DNA from: an uncultured Oscillospiraceae bacterium
GTDB lineage: Bacteria; Bacillota; Clostridia; Oscillospirales; Acutalibacteraceae
NCBI GenBank assembly: GCA_900539425.1
Contig: UQBX01000018.1
Location: forward strand, 1 to 48,733
Length of the DNA: 48,733 nucleotides
Direction: 5' to 3'
Below the pieces are notes generated by a model that was not told the origin of the DNA, ran no database searches, and was given only the letters and a program-made list of their open reading frames with translations. The position numbers were made by a program, and so were the translations under genes. Below, piece by piece: positions 32,927 through 42,253 of this stretch (position 1 is its first letter; the number at the start of each line of letters is the position of its first letter).

Positions 32927-34147
32927 TTATTTTAAATTATCTACAATTTCCTTTGTATCCCTTGCAATCATAAGTTCCTCATTAGTTGCAAGTACAAATA
33001 CTCTTACTTTGTCGTTGGGCATGCTGAGTTCAGCTTCAACGCCCTTAACAGCTTTCTGGTTTACGGACTGGTTGATGTTTACACCCAGATAACCGAGGTA
33101 AGAACAAACTTTAGCACGAAGCCAGAAACCGTTTTCACCGATACCGCCGGTAAATACGATTGCATCAACGCCATTCATGGCGGCAACGTAAGAACCTATA
33201 TATTTAGCAATCTGATAAGCCTGCATTTCATGAGCCAAAATAGCTCTTTCATCGCCCTCATTCTGCTTTGCAACAATATCACGGTCATCAGAGTAACCGC
33301 CGGAAATAGCGCTTACACCTGACTGCTTATTAAGTATTTCCTCTACCTGCTTTGGAGTAAGGCTCAGTTTCTGCTGAAGGAATGTAACAACAGAAGGATC
33401 AATGCCGCCTGAGCGTGTACCCATCATGAAGCCGTCAAGTGGAGTAAAGCCCATTGATGTATCGAATACCTTGCCGAACTTGATTGCGGCGATTGATGAA
33501 CCGTTGCCGAGATGGCAGGTAATCATTTTAATCTTCTCAATGTTTTCGCCCATTTTTTCCGCACAGCGGGCGCTTACATATTTATGGGAAGTACCGTGAA
33601 ATCCGTAGCGGCGGATACCATATTTTTCAAAATACTCATAAGGAAGAGCATACATGTATGCCATAGGAGGCATTGTGCTGTGAAAAGCCGTATCAAAAAC
33701 GGCAACCTGCGGAACCTTGGGGCCGAGAAGTGAAAGACATGCCTCATAACCCTGAAGGTTTGCCGGATTGTGAAGAGGAGCGAGAGGTATCATGCTCTCA
33801 ACATCCTTTACAACTGTTTCATCAAACAAAACGCTCTTTGTATATTTTTCACCGCCCTGAACAACTCTGTGACCTACAGCATCTATCTCATCAAGAGATT
33901 CAAGAACTTTGAGATCACTCTGTGTCATGAGCTCCATAACCGTATTGAATGCATCTATATGAGACGGCACCTCACGGTCAAAAATTAATTTCTCTTCACC
34001 AACATGGTAAATAATGTTTTTCTCGCCGCCCTCAATGGGAAGGCCTATTCTTTCAATTGTACCCTTGCATATAACAGACTCATCTTCCATATTGATAAGC
34101 TGGAATTTAAGAGATGAGCTGCCGCAGTTGATAACAAGAATTTTCAT
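32927..34147 (-). CDS. ackA: Acetate kinase
   Basis: This 406-residue enzyme begins MKILVINCGSSSLKFQLINM, the ASKHA phosphate-binding start of acetate kinases. HRVVQGGEKY, FDTAFHSTMPPMAYMYALP and GTRSGGIDPSVVTFLQ are further signatures, and IVFTGGIGENGFWLR is the adenosine-site loop near the C-terminus. It converts acetyl phosphate and ADP to acetate and ATP, the energy-yielding end of acetate fermentation. No pta gene is in the window. GCGGAGGATAC precedes the ATG and a consensus promoter lies just upstream. ydbC follows in the same operon. Confidence 0.98.
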   Translation of the reverse strand: MKILVINCGSSSLKFQLINMEDESVICKGTIERIGLPIEGGEKNIIYHVGEEKLIFDREVPSHIDAFNTVMELMTQSDLKVLESLDEIDAVGHRVVQGGEKYTKSVLFDETVVKDVESMIPLAPLHNPANLQGYEACLSLLGPKVPQVAVFDTAFHSTMPPMAYMYALPYEYFEKYGIRRYGFHGTSHKYVSARCAEKMGENIEKIKMITCHLGNGSSIAAIKFGKVFDTSMGFTPLDGFMMGTRSGGIDPSVVTFLQQKLSLTPKQVEEILNKQSGVSAISGGYSDDRDIVAKQNEGDERAILAHEMQAYQIAKYIGSYVAAMNGVDAIVFTGGIGENGFWLRAKVCSYLGYLGVNINQSVNQKAVKGVEAELSMPNDKVRVFVLATNEELMIARDTKEIVDNLK

Positions 34148-34167
34148 AATAATTGTATCCTCCGCTA

Positions 34168-34196
34168 TTGAAAATAAATATTAATATTAATATAAT
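34168..34196 (+). promoter_or_regulatory. Promoter of tmcAL
   Basis: TTGAAA (34168-34173), a 17-base spacer and perfect TATAAT (34191-34196) stand 64 bases before the tmcAL ATG. The -10 overlaps that of the divergent ackA promoter. Confidence 0.7.
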
Positions 34197-34223
34197 AATA
34201 TATAGATATTTAAAAAATGTCAA
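34195..34223 (-). promoter_or_regulatory. Promoter of ackA-ydbC
   Basis: On the minus strand perfect TTGACA (34223-34218), a 17-base spacer and TATTAT (34200-34195) precede ackA by 47 bases. Confidence 0.75.
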
Positions 34224-34260
34224 GTGTAATAAACAATTTTTTATTAAAGTTGAGGTTTTT

Positions 34261-35319
34261 ATGAATACGGGAATAATCTGTGAATTTAATCCTTTCCATG
34301 CCGGTCACAAATATCTGATAGACAAAGTTAAAAGCCGCGGAGACAATAAAGTTGTTTGTATTATGAGCGGAAATTTTGTTCAGCGCGGTGATTTTGCCGT
34401 TTATGATAAATTCGCACGGGCAAAAGAAGCTATAATCGGTGGCGCAGATTTGGTTATCGAACTTCCTCCCGAACAGGCTTTGCTTTCTGCCGAAGGATTT
34501 GCCAGGAGCGCAGTTACACTGGCTGAGAGTCTGGGTGTATTGGATGAACTTGCTTTCGGTGCGGAAAACGATGACATTGAAGAACTTAAAGCAACTTCAA
34601 TGCTGCTCGAAAAGGCTGAAACTCAGGAAAATATCAAGGAAGCAATGAAAATTGGATTTTCATACCCTGCCGCAAGGCAAAAAGTGCTTAAAAGCAGTGT
34701 ACTTGAAACACCAAACAACATTTTGGCATGCGAATATATAAAGGAGACGTCATTAAACTGTTTCGCCGTTAAACGTATCGGAAAAGGACATGACAGCGAC
34801 GACGAAGAATACAGCGCCACACAAATAAGGAAAAGACTGTCTGACGAAAATACCGCAAACATAAAAAACTGTGAAACAGCGTTTTTATACCGTCTGCGGA
34901 CAATGAGCAAAGATGATTTTTCAAAGATAGCAGATGTAAACGAAGGACTTGAAAATCGTCTTTACGAAGCTGCGGGAATGGCAACGAGCTTTGAAGATTT
35001 CATATTCCGTGCCAAATCAAAGAGATACACTCTTTCAAGAATTAGACGTATTGCCGTAAGAGCTTATCTCGGTATCGAAGGAAAGTCTTACGACGTGCCT
35101 GTTATCCGTGTGCTGGGATTTAATGAAAACGGAAAGAAACTTCTTTCAGAGATTAAGAAAAACAGCACAAAAAGCATTATAACCAAGCTATCAGACTGTG
35201 ATGAAAGCAATTTAAAATATTTCTTAAAACAGTGCGAATACACTGATTTATATAATCTGGCATTAAAAAAGCCCCTGCCCCGCGCGGCGGAACAGAGGAG
35301 TCAGATAGTTGTTATATAA
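34261..35319 (+). CDS. tmcAL: tRNA(Met) cytidine acetate ligase (TmcAL, formerly YlbM)
   Basis: This 352-residue nucleotidyltransferase-fold enzyme begins MNTGIICEFNPFHAGHKYLI, with the HxGH adenylate motif. MSGNFVQRGDFAVYDKFARA and LVIELPPEQALLSAEGFARS follow, both typical of TmcAL. It activates acetate with ATP and acetylates the wobble cytidine of elongator tRNA-Met (ac4C34). It is somewhat shorter than the ~400-residue Bacillus enzyme. The in-frame ATG at 34153 would overlap the promoters, so 34261 is chosen (GAGGT upstream). Its 3' end overlaps the convergent RNase M5-like gene by 19 bases. The divergent neighbour is acetate kinase. Confidence 0.93.
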   Translation: MNTGIICEFNPFHAGHKYLIDKVKSRGDNKVVCIMSGNFVQRGDFAVYDKFARAKEAIIGGADLVIELPPEQALLSAEGFARSAVTLAESLGVLDELAFGAENDDIEELKATSMLLEKAETQENIKEAMKIGFSYPAARQKVLKSSVLETPNNILACEYIKETSLNCFAVKRIGKGHDSDDEEYSATQIRKRLSDENTANIKNCETAFLYRLRTMSKDDFSKIADVNEGLENRLYEAAGMATSFEDFIFRAKSKRYTLSRIRRIAVRAYLGIEGKSYDVPVIRVLGFNENGKKLLSEIKKNSTKSIITKLSDCDESNLKYFLKQCEYTDLYNLALKKPLPRAAEQRSQIVVI

Positions 35320-35879
35320 TTTTCAAATTCATCTTTAGTCATCTGAGTATTAAGGTAACTGAGAAGTGAATTTACCGAAAGGAACTCCGGCAGATCAAGT
35401 GATCTAAGGAGTTTTTTTCTTTTTATGCCTGCATTTTCCGTACCCGAAATACCTGCTGCATAAAGATCATAATTTGTTATTCTGTTTTCCGGAGAAACTG
35501 TCTTGCAGTCTACCCCGCACTTCTCAAACAGCTTTATCAGTATATCATCCGATATGCCTTCTACTCCGAGTTTACCCTCTTTTGAGGGTTCTTTTTTTCT
35601 TTTTTCTTTACCGTAAATATCAGGTATATAGATATGTTTTATACGATCCTTCGGAATACCGTTAGCAATATAGTTTCTGATCTGAAAACCCGAATGGTCG
35701 GAATCTGTAATAAGTATTATTCCCCGCTCACGCGCAAGCCTGCGTATGAAAGCCAATCTTTCCTTATCTTTAAATATGCCGAAACCGTTCGTCTCAATAA
35801 TCAGCGCGTCAAGTATATTTGATAGCTTAATCTTATCATACCTGCCCTCAACTATAACTGCCTCGCTAACCTTAATCAT
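35301..35879 (-). CDS. Toprim-domain protein, ribonuclease M5-like
   Basis: This 192-residue protein starts VSEAVIVEGRYDKIKLSNIL, a Toprim opening in which a conserved Glu precedes Gly. ILITDSDHSGFQIRNYIANG carries the Asp-x-Asp metal motif typical of RNase M5, followed by GIPKDRIKHIYIP. RNase M5 matures 5S rRNA in Firmicutes. The C-terminal part (DUF4093-like) matches the length of clostridial homologues. The role is likely but not proven by sequence alone. The ATG at 35879 has AGAGGTGCG upstream; longer frames to 35927 run into holA. Overlaps holA by 8 nt. Confidence 0.85.
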   Translation of the reverse strand: MIKVSEAVIVEGRYDKIKLSNILDALIIETNGFGIFKDKERLAFIRRLARERGIILITDSDHSGFQIRNYIANGIPKDRIKHIYIPDIYGKEKRKKEPSKEGKLGVEGISDDILIKLFEKCGVDCKTVSPENRITNYDLYAAGISGTENAGIKRKKLLRSLDLPEFLSVNSLLSYLNTQMTKDEFENYITTI

Positions 35880-36921
35880 AGCGCACCTCTTTTGAAACGA
35901 GAAGCAGTTTAACAAGCATTTCCTCAAGTACGAGCCTTGAATCCGCAGATGTGCTCTTCAGGCTGTTATCAGCGTTCATTATAACATCTATTGACTTTCT
36001 TAACTGAGAAAAAGAGAGCGATGCGCTGTCCCTAAATGCGTTTTTGAGTGCGAACTCACGCCCGCGGTAACTGAAATAATTTGAAACATCATCAAACGGC
36101 ATACCGGCCGTTTTTGCGCATTTTACCCTATACATATCCACAAAGCAGCCTGAAATAGCGGATAAGACTTTTATAGGATCCTCTTTGGCGGCAAAAAGAG
36201 AATCAAGCACTGAGTATGCCTTTTCATAATTTCCTCGAACTACGGCATTTGAAAGATCATAAATCTTAGACTGCAGGCATTTTACTGCAAGCCTGTCTAT
36301 CATATCTTTTGTAATCTCCGAGCCGTCTGAATAAGAGGATAGCTTTTGTATCTCGTTGAGAAGTGTTTTTATATCACTGCCTGAAACCGATATAAGATAA
36401 GAAGCGTTTGCCGAAGACAACACGGCTCCCCTTTTTTTGCACCCCGAAACAAGCAGTTTTACAAGATCCTGTTCGCTTTTCTTTTTCAGCTCAATGCTTG
36501 AACCGTATTTTGCAAAAGCGGCTTCTACGCCTTTCCAGCGTGCACCTTTTTTGAAATCAGGGCTTATTGAATTATACCAGAAAATCATAACGGTGCTTTC
36601 CGGAATATCCTTTAAATATTCTTTTATTTCTTTGCAGTCTTTTTCACTTTTATCAAAGGGATAATCACAGGCAAGAATAACATTGCAGTCCCCCATCATA
36701 GGCAAAAGATCGGCATCCTTAAGAATATCATCAACAGATTCCTGTTTACCGTCAAACTTATGAAGATTAAAGTCCTGAAGAGGTCCCGAAACAAGTCTCT
36801 TTACAATATTTCCCACGTAAAACTCTTTCAGATAACTTTCTTCACCGTATATTAAATACGCCTTTGAAAAATCGCCGTCCTTTATCTGCTTTTTCAATTC
36901 CTTTTCATCTATCCTGCCCAT
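35872..36921 (-). CDS. holA: DNA polymerase III subunit delta
   Basis: This 349-residue protein has the clamp-loader AAA+-like fold. It starts LKKQIKDGDFSKAYLIYGEE and DLLPMMGDCNVILACD, and its ~25-residue helical segment about residue 175 (LISVSGSDIKTLLNEIQKL) is characteristic of HolA. It opens the beta sliding clamp with the tau/gamma and delta-prime subunits. It overlaps comEC by 13 nt upstream and the Toprim gene by 8 nt downstream, so it is translationally coupled in the lacZ-comEC-holA operon. The comEC-holA neighbourhood is conserved in Firmicutes. Confidence 0.92.
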   Translation of the reverse strand: MGRIDEKELKKQIKDGDFSKAYLIYGEESYLKEFYVGNIVKRLVSGPLQDFNLHKFDGKQESVDDILKDADLLPMMGDCNVILACDYPFDKSEKDCKEIKEYLKDIPESTVMIFWYNSISPDFKKGARWKGVEAAFAKYGSSIELKKKSEQDLVKLLVSGCKKRGAVLSSANASYLISVSGSDIKTLLNEIQKLSSYSDGSEITKDMIDRLAVKCLQSKIYDLSNAVVRGNYEKAYSVLDSLFAAKEDPIKVLSAISGCFVDMYRVKCAKTAGMPFDDVSNYFSYRGREFALKNAFRDSASLSFSQLRKSIDVIMNADNSLKSTSADSRLVLEEMLVKLLLVSKEVRYD

Positions 36922-38900
36922 TTGTTCACCCCTTTCATTATATATCCGTTATCATTTACAGTGTAAATTATATCATATTTTTCAGTATTGGCAAGTTCGT
37001 CCTCATCGAAACTAAAATAAGTATTATCAATTTTGAGATCTACGCACTTTTCATCAGTATTACTGTATGAACTTTCAACGCCGTCCCACAATGTTTTTCT
37101 AAAGCCCTGCGTATTCACACTGTTTCCGTCTTCATAGATAACCGTATCAGAAACAAAATTAAGACATCCGCATTCATCAGCAAGTTTCAGCGAATATTCA
37201 CCGTCATAATCAATTATCATAGCAGTATACAGTTCGTTAGCCTCTATAATATTTTTCGCCGTATAATACTGCTCATAATCGCTGATTCCGAACACAAGCG
37301 CATAATCCTTATTATATACTATAACAGCATTAGAAAATTCACCTTTCATAATTCTAAGAAAAGTGTTGTTTCTGCTGGTAAAGATACTGCCGGCAGTTAT
37401 TATAACTGCAAACACACACGAAATAACAGTGCATATTTTAAAACATCTGACAGAACTGCGGGCTTTAATGAAAAAGCCGACAGCAAAAATGACAAGAACG
37501 CAGAAAATCAGCAGCGCATAAATCTGAGAACCTACATTTACCGTACTGAACGAAAAACGGGAGAAATAAGATGTTATCCACAGCATTGCGCCGGAAACAA
37601 GTTTCAGAACAAATGCCGAGATTGATGCAAGCGGAGCAATCGAAGCAAAAATGCTGAAAACAACAGCGGTTATCATGAGCACTTCAGACAAAGGAATAAG
37701 AATTACATTTAATATCAGACCTACGATACTGACCTGACCGAACATATAATACATTACGGGAAATGTAGTTATAAAGACGCATACAGAAGCTGTGATTATT
37801 CCCAGCACACTTTTCAAAAGTCTGTTTTTTGTTTTGATTTTTGCAGACATATAAGGACTGATAACAATAAGTCCGAGCACAGCAGTAAAAGTAAGAAGCG
37901 CGCCAGCATCCGTAACGGCAAACGGATTAAGGCAAACAATAAAAGCCGCAAATCCAAGCGAATTTAAATTATCCGCTTTTTCACTGAAAAGTTTAGAAAG
38001 CAGAAACACAATCATCATGATTGCCGCCCTGACCATGGACGCAGAAAAGCCTGCAAGCATAACATAAAACAATACACTTAACGTGCACAAAGTAACGAGC
38101 GGAACTTTAGGTACAAGCAATCTGCGCAGAATTTTATAGAGCATTCCGGTCAACACGGCAAGGTTGAAGCCGGAAACTGCCATAAGATGCGTTGCGCCGC
38201 AGGCTTTGAAATTGTTATATGCCTCATCGCTCAGATTACTTGTATCGCCGGACAAAACAGCCAGAGAAAGGGCGCCAAAGTCACCGCCAACAAGATCATC
38301 AAAAGTATTTCTAAGATATTGACGCAGTTCAATAAAATATCTGTTGACCGACTGAATTCCGCCCACGCTTTCATCAGTCTCCGAGTATGTGTTTATATAT
38401 CCCCGCAGAAAAATACCGTCATCAAATGAACCGCGAGAATCAAAAGCATTTTCTCCTGCAGAAAACAAAGTCATATTTACGTTTATAAGTTCATAGCTTT
38501 CTGCAGTTATCTGTGCATCACTGTAAACAGTGAGCTTAATATTCTGCGGCACATTCTGCATTTCAATATTTCTGCTTTTGACGGTATAAGAATAACCGTT
38601 TTGAGTTTTCTGTTCTGTATCAACAATGTAGATTTGAGCGTCTACTGTTTTATCCGCAAGCACAGTTTGAGGCAGATACACGTTGTTGCAGTAAGTAACA
38701 AACACTATGCAGGCAAGCGCGGCGCTTAGCATAGATACAGGCAGAACAGCCGCCTTTCGTGTTTTTGAAACTGAAATAAACACCACGAAAAGAACGCTTG
38801 CGGCAGTAAATGCCGCAAGCGCCCATTTTTCATTCAGAAAGTTCAGTATAATAAGGGTAACTGCAAATGTAAACCCTATAGTTGCGAACGCTCTTTTCAC
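36909..38900 (-). CDS. comEC: ComEC/Rec2-family DNA-uptake channel without metallo-beta-lactamase domain
   Basis: This 663-residue membrane protein has the DUF4131-like N-terminal part (~30-175) and the competence channel domain with the hallmark CGATHLMAVSGFNLAVLTGM at about residue 230, followed by 7-8 helices to about residue 495. The final ~150 residues show no metallo-beta-lactamase signature (no HxHxDH), unlike Bacillus ComEC (776 residues). The channel should pass single-stranded DNA into the cytosol, with nuclease activity supplied elsewhere if active. GTG start overlaps the lacZ stop (GTGA). ComEA and ComFC are encoded about 20 kb away in the window. Confidence 0.88.
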   Translation of the reverse strand: MKRAFATIGFTFAVTLIILNFLNEKWALAAFTAASVLFVVFISVSKTRKAAVLPVSMLSAALACIVFVTYCNNVYLPQTVLADKTVDAQIYIVDTEQKTQNGYSYTVKSRNIEMQNVPQNIKLTVYSDAQITAESYELINVNMTLFSAGENAFDSRGSFDDGIFLRGYINTYSETDESVGGIQSVNRYFIELRQYLRNTFDDLVGGDFGALSLAVLSGDTSNLSDEAYNNFKACGATHLMAVSGFNLAVLTGMLYKILRRLLVPKVPLVTLCTLSVLFYVMLAGFSASMVRAAIMMIVFLLSKLFSEKADNLNSLGFAAFIVCLNPFAVTDAGALLTFTAVLGLIVISPYMSAKIKTKNRLLKSVLGIITASVCVFITTFPVMYYMFGQVSIVGLILNVILIPLSEVLMITAVVFSIFASIAPLASISAFVLKLVSGAMLWITSYFSRFSFSTVNVGSQIYALLIFCVLVIFAVGFFIKARSSVRCFKICTVISCVFAVIITAGSIFTSRNNTFLRIMKGEFSNAVIVYNKDYALVFGISDYEQYYTAKNIIEANELYTAMIIDYDGEYSLKLADECGCLNFVSDTVIYEDGNSVNTQGFRKTLWDGVESSYSNTDEKCVDLKIDNTYFSFDEDELANTEKYDIIYTVNDNGYIMKGVNKWAG

Positions 38901-41900
38901 TGGTTATTCTTTCTGGGATTAACAGGCTCCATAACAAAGCTGTAACTCTGCTTAACGCCTTTTTTCATCTTATACGGTTCTCTTACGAAAGCCTGACCCG
39001 GGAGGTCACCGCCTACGCCGAGAAGCATATGGTCTATATTTACAGCGGTGATTTCATTATTATACGGAATATTATGAACATGAGTGGCTTTTTCAAGCTG
39101 TTCGATAGTATAATGATGAGCGCTGAAGTTGATAAAATCATCAAAATATGATGTGAACTTGAAACCGATACCGTTTCTGTCCGTAAATGTTACATAACGA
39201 ACATCAGTTCTGTTACCGTTTTCCTGAGGACGCATATAACGGTGCTCAAGATCTGTAACAGTTGATTTATAACAGCTGATCTTTGCGCCCGTTTTTCTGT
39301 CGCAGTAAGTTGCCTGAGGGCCTCTGCCGTACCAGTTTACATACTCTACTTTACCGTCAAGTGTAAGGCGGGTGCCGAACTTGACCATAGGAGCCTTAGG
39401 CACGGCGCTGTGATAAACATATATTCTCTTATCGGCATAGAACTTATATGTTGAAACAGCATCTTTCAGAAGCGGAGTGCTCCAGGCAATATGAACTTCA
39501 ACGCAATTATCTTCTCCGGCATTTGCAACAGTTCTTATCGCCTTTGCCTTATGGCTGGCACTTCTCCACTTATAATAAGGATGAAGCGGAATAAGAGCGG
39601 GTACGAAATTAAGAGAATCGATATCATTATCAGTCAAAGCTCTGAAATAGTACGGTTCCAAAGGAGCTTTAAGTCTTTCTCTGCCGTCAATAGATATGCT
39701 GACGATTCGACCGTTATCAACCTTCACGGCATAGCCGTCGCCGTTAATTTCTACCGTATTTCCCTTTCTTTCAAAAGAAAGATCGCCTTTTGCTTCCGGT
39801 GCAACAGGCTGCGGCATGGGATTAAGGATAAACTGATCCCATGCTACTTCAAAATTAGACTTTCTGCCCGGAGTTTTCTTTCTTGTATAGAAAGAAACTG
39901 TGAGCACAACCTCCTTATCATCAGGGAAAGTAGTTATATCATAAGGAATTGTGATATATGTTTCTGAAAGCGGATCACATTCAAACTTATCAAGCTCGCC
40001 GTTTGCAAGTATTTCGCCTTCAGCCTCTACACTCCAGCGGCATGTGAAAGCGGAAATATTTGTAAACAGATATTTGTTTTTAACTCTGAAAGTACCTTTA
40101 TTGAGATCAAATTCTTCTGTTTTTATTTCAGCGTAAACCTTTTTGACCTCATGAATCTGCGGGTGGATAGTTCTGTCAGCAGCTATAACACCGTTAGCGC
40201 AAAAATATGTATTTGAACCCGCAAGAGCGGTAGTATTCGGAATATCTATCTTATTGCGCGGCTCAAGCTTAGCAAAGTCATCGCCGTAAAGCCACATATC
40301 CTTGCCGTCTTCATTTACACGATGAATTGTCTGGTCAACGAAATCCCAGATAAATCCGCCGCACATATTATCATACTTTTCAAAATCGTCCATATACTCC
40401 TGGAAATTTCCGAGTGAGTTTTCCATGGAGTGGGCATATTCACACAGAAGAATCGGCTTGCCTTCATACATTTCCGGCTTAATCGGTTTACTGTCCGCTG
40501 CAAGCTGATTTGCGATATTATCATAAAGAGTGATCTTAATTTCCTGCTTGTTGCCGAGTTTTTCCATAATATCCTCAGTGGGATACATTCTTGAAATAAC
40601 ATCGCTCTTTGTTAAATCGAAGTCACCCTCATAATGGAACTGCCTTGTATCATCAAGTTCAAGAGCGGCTTCTTTCATCTTCATGAAATTATCGCCGTCT
40701 CCTGCCTCATTTCCAAGGCTCCACATAAATACGCATGGATTATTTCTGTCCCTAAGCACCATGCGCTGCATTCTGTCCACAACAGCATTTGTCCATACCG
40801 GATTGCTGCCGGGCACACCTTTTCTTCTTACACCGTGGGTCTCAACCTCACACTCGTCCATTACATAAAATCCGTATTCGTTGCACATTTTATAAAAATA
40901 CGGATCGTCAGGATAATGAGAAGTACGAATTGAGTTGATATTATTTTGCTTCATAATATCAAGATCCTGCGTATATCTTTCACGAGGAACAGCCCAGCCG
41001 TGATCAGGGTCAAAATCATGGCGGTTAACGCCCCTTACCATGAGCGGCATACCGTTGAAATAGATCTTTTCACCCTTTATCTCAACCTGCTTGAAGCCAA
41101 CTTCATACGTCTTTACGGCATAAATTTTGTCACCGTCGCTGATAATAATAACAAGCGTATAAAGATTAGGGGTTTCAGCAGACCACTTTTTAGGATTCTT
41201 AATCTCAGCTTTGAACTCAAAATCAGTTCTGTTATGGTTAAGTTTACGAGTTTCCTCGCCTATCTCTATTTCCCTGCCGGTATCAGAAATAAGATATGCC
41301 TTACAGGTAGCATCGGTATTAACTGAACCATAGTTTTCCACATATACGTCAAGAGACGCAACAGCGTCCTTATAGAAAGTATCAAATTTAGTTCTGAAGA
41401 AGAAATCCCTTATGCAAACAGGACTTTCTGCAAAAACATATACCTCTCTGTATATACCGCAAAGCCACCACATATCCTGATCCTCAAGATAAGTACCGTC
41501 AGTATATCTGTAAACTTTAGCGCAGACGATATTCTCTTCGCCCGTTTTTACAAATTTGGTAATATTGAATTCATGAGGGGTCATGGAGCCCTGAGAATAA
41601 CCTACGTAATTGCCGTTTACGTATACTTCAAGCCCGGCTTTGCAGGCGCCGAAGTGAATGAATATTTCTCTTCCGTCCCACTCTTTATCAAGCTCAAATG
41701 ATTTTCTGTAAAATCCTATTTCCTGAAGGTTGTGATAAATTTTCGGTATCTTGCTTTTACTTCTGCTGATAGCCTTTGGAAATGTGCTGGCGTAATAATA
41801 CGGAACAGAATAGCCCTCTGTCTGCCATACAGAAGGAACTTTTATCTCTCCCCAGTCAGAATCATTGAAATCCGTTTTTTCAAAATCAGACGGCTGATTC

Positions 41901-42070
41901 TGGAGCCCTCTCTGCCAGTAAAACTTCCACATACCGTTAAGGGAAAGCTTATATTTGCTTTCCTCGCCAGAAAGTGCTGTTTCAGTGTCGTCAAAAGGCA
42001 TGGCAATAACGTGGCCGTCTTCCTTATTGACTTTAATGATTTTGGGATCCTCCCAAATATGCTTTTCCAT
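38897..42070 (-). CDS. lacZ: Beta-galactosidase, GH2 (LacZ type)
   Basis: This 1057-residue cytoplasmic enzyme has the full LacZ architecture. Sugar-binding jelly roll (SLNGMWKFYWQ, VPSVWQTEGY), immunoglobulin-like domain, TIM barrel, second Ig domain and a C-terminal beta-supersandwich ending in GVGGDLPGQAFVREPYKM follow in order. MWSLGNEAGDGDN gives acid/base Glu455 and LLCEYAHSMENSLGN nucleophile Glu544, both matching the E. coli spacing. It hydrolyses lactose or galacto-oligosaccharides. GGGAGAAATTT precedes the ATG and a consensus promoter lies just upstream. Its stop overlaps comEC (GTGA). It is not adjacent to a sugar transporter. Confidence 0.97.
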   Translation of the reverse strand: MEKHIWEDPKIIKVNKEDGHVIAMPFDDTETALSGEESKYKLSLNGMWKFYWQRGLQNQPSDFEKTDFNDSDWGEIKVPSVWQTEGYSVPYYYASTFPKAISRSKSKIPKIYHNLQEIGFYRKSFELDKEWDGREIFIHFGACKAGLEVYVNGNYVGYSQGSMTPHEFNITKFVKTGEENIVCAKVYRYTDGTYLEDQDMWWLCGIYREVYVFAESPVCIRDFFFRTKFDTFYKDAVASLDVYVENYGSVNTDATCKAYLISDTGREIEIGEETRKLNHNRTDFEFKAEIKNPKKWSAETPNLYTLVIIISDGDKIYAVKTYEVGFKQVEIKGEKIYFNGMPLMVRGVNRHDFDPDHGWAVPRERYTQDLDIMKQNNINSIRTSHYPDDPYFYKMCNEYGFYVMDECEVETHGVRRKGVPGSNPVWTNAVVDRMQRMVLRDRNNPCVFMWSLGNEAGDGDNFMKMKEAALELDDTRQFHYEGDFDLTKSDVISRMYPTEDIMEKLGNKQEIKITLYDNIANQLAADSKPIKPEMYEGKPILLCEYAHSMENSLGNFQEYMDDFEKYDNMCGGFIWDFVDQTIHRVNEDGKDMWLYGDDFAKLEPRNKIDIPNTTALAGSNTYFCANGVIAADRTIHPQIHEVKKVYAEIKTEEFDLNKGTFRVKNKYLFTNISAFTCRWSVEAEGEILANGELDKFECDPLSETYITIPYDITTFPDDKEVVLTVSFYTRKKTPGRKSNFEVAWDQFILNPMPQPVAPEAKGDLSFERKGNTVEINGDGYAVKVDNGRIVSISIDGRERLKAPLEPYYFRALTDNDIDSLNFVPALIPLHPYYKWRSASHKAKAIRTVANAGEDNCVEVHIAWSTPLLKDAVSTYKFYADKRIYVYHSAVPKAPMVKFGTRLTLDGKVEYVNWYGRGPQATYCDRKTGAKISCYKSTVTDLEHRYMRPQENGNRTDVRYVTFTDRNGIGFKFTSYFDDFINFSAHHYTIEQLEKATHVHNIPYNNEITAVNIDHMLLGVGGDLPGQAFVREPYKMKKGVKQSYSFVMEPVNPRKNNQ

Positions 42071-42118
42071 AAATTTCTCCCGTCAAAAATTATATAAAAT
42101 GGTTAATAATGTATTTAC

Positions 42119-42147
42119 ATAATATATTATTTTATAAGAAAAGTCAA
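42119..42147 (-). promoter_or_regulatory. Promoter of lacZ-comEC-holA operon
   Basis: On the minus strand TTGACT (42147-42142), a 17-base spacer and TATTAT (42124-42119) precede lacZ by 48 bases. Confidence 0.7.
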
Positions 42148-42165
42148 CAAAACGGCCCTTTTATG

Positions 42166-42195
42166 TGGACAACTTTAAGTAAATTGTGCTATAAT
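42166..42195 (+). promoter_or_regulatory. Promoter of FemAB-racemase operon
   Basis: TGGACA (42166-42171), an 18-base spacer and perfect TATAAT (42190-42195) precede the ATG by 58 bases. The rest of the ~180-base divergent space is AT-rich. Confidence 0.65.
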
Positions 42196-42253
42196 TTGGA
42201 ATATAATATTTTAATGAAAATTTATTGCCGTACAAAACGGAGGATCTGTTTAA

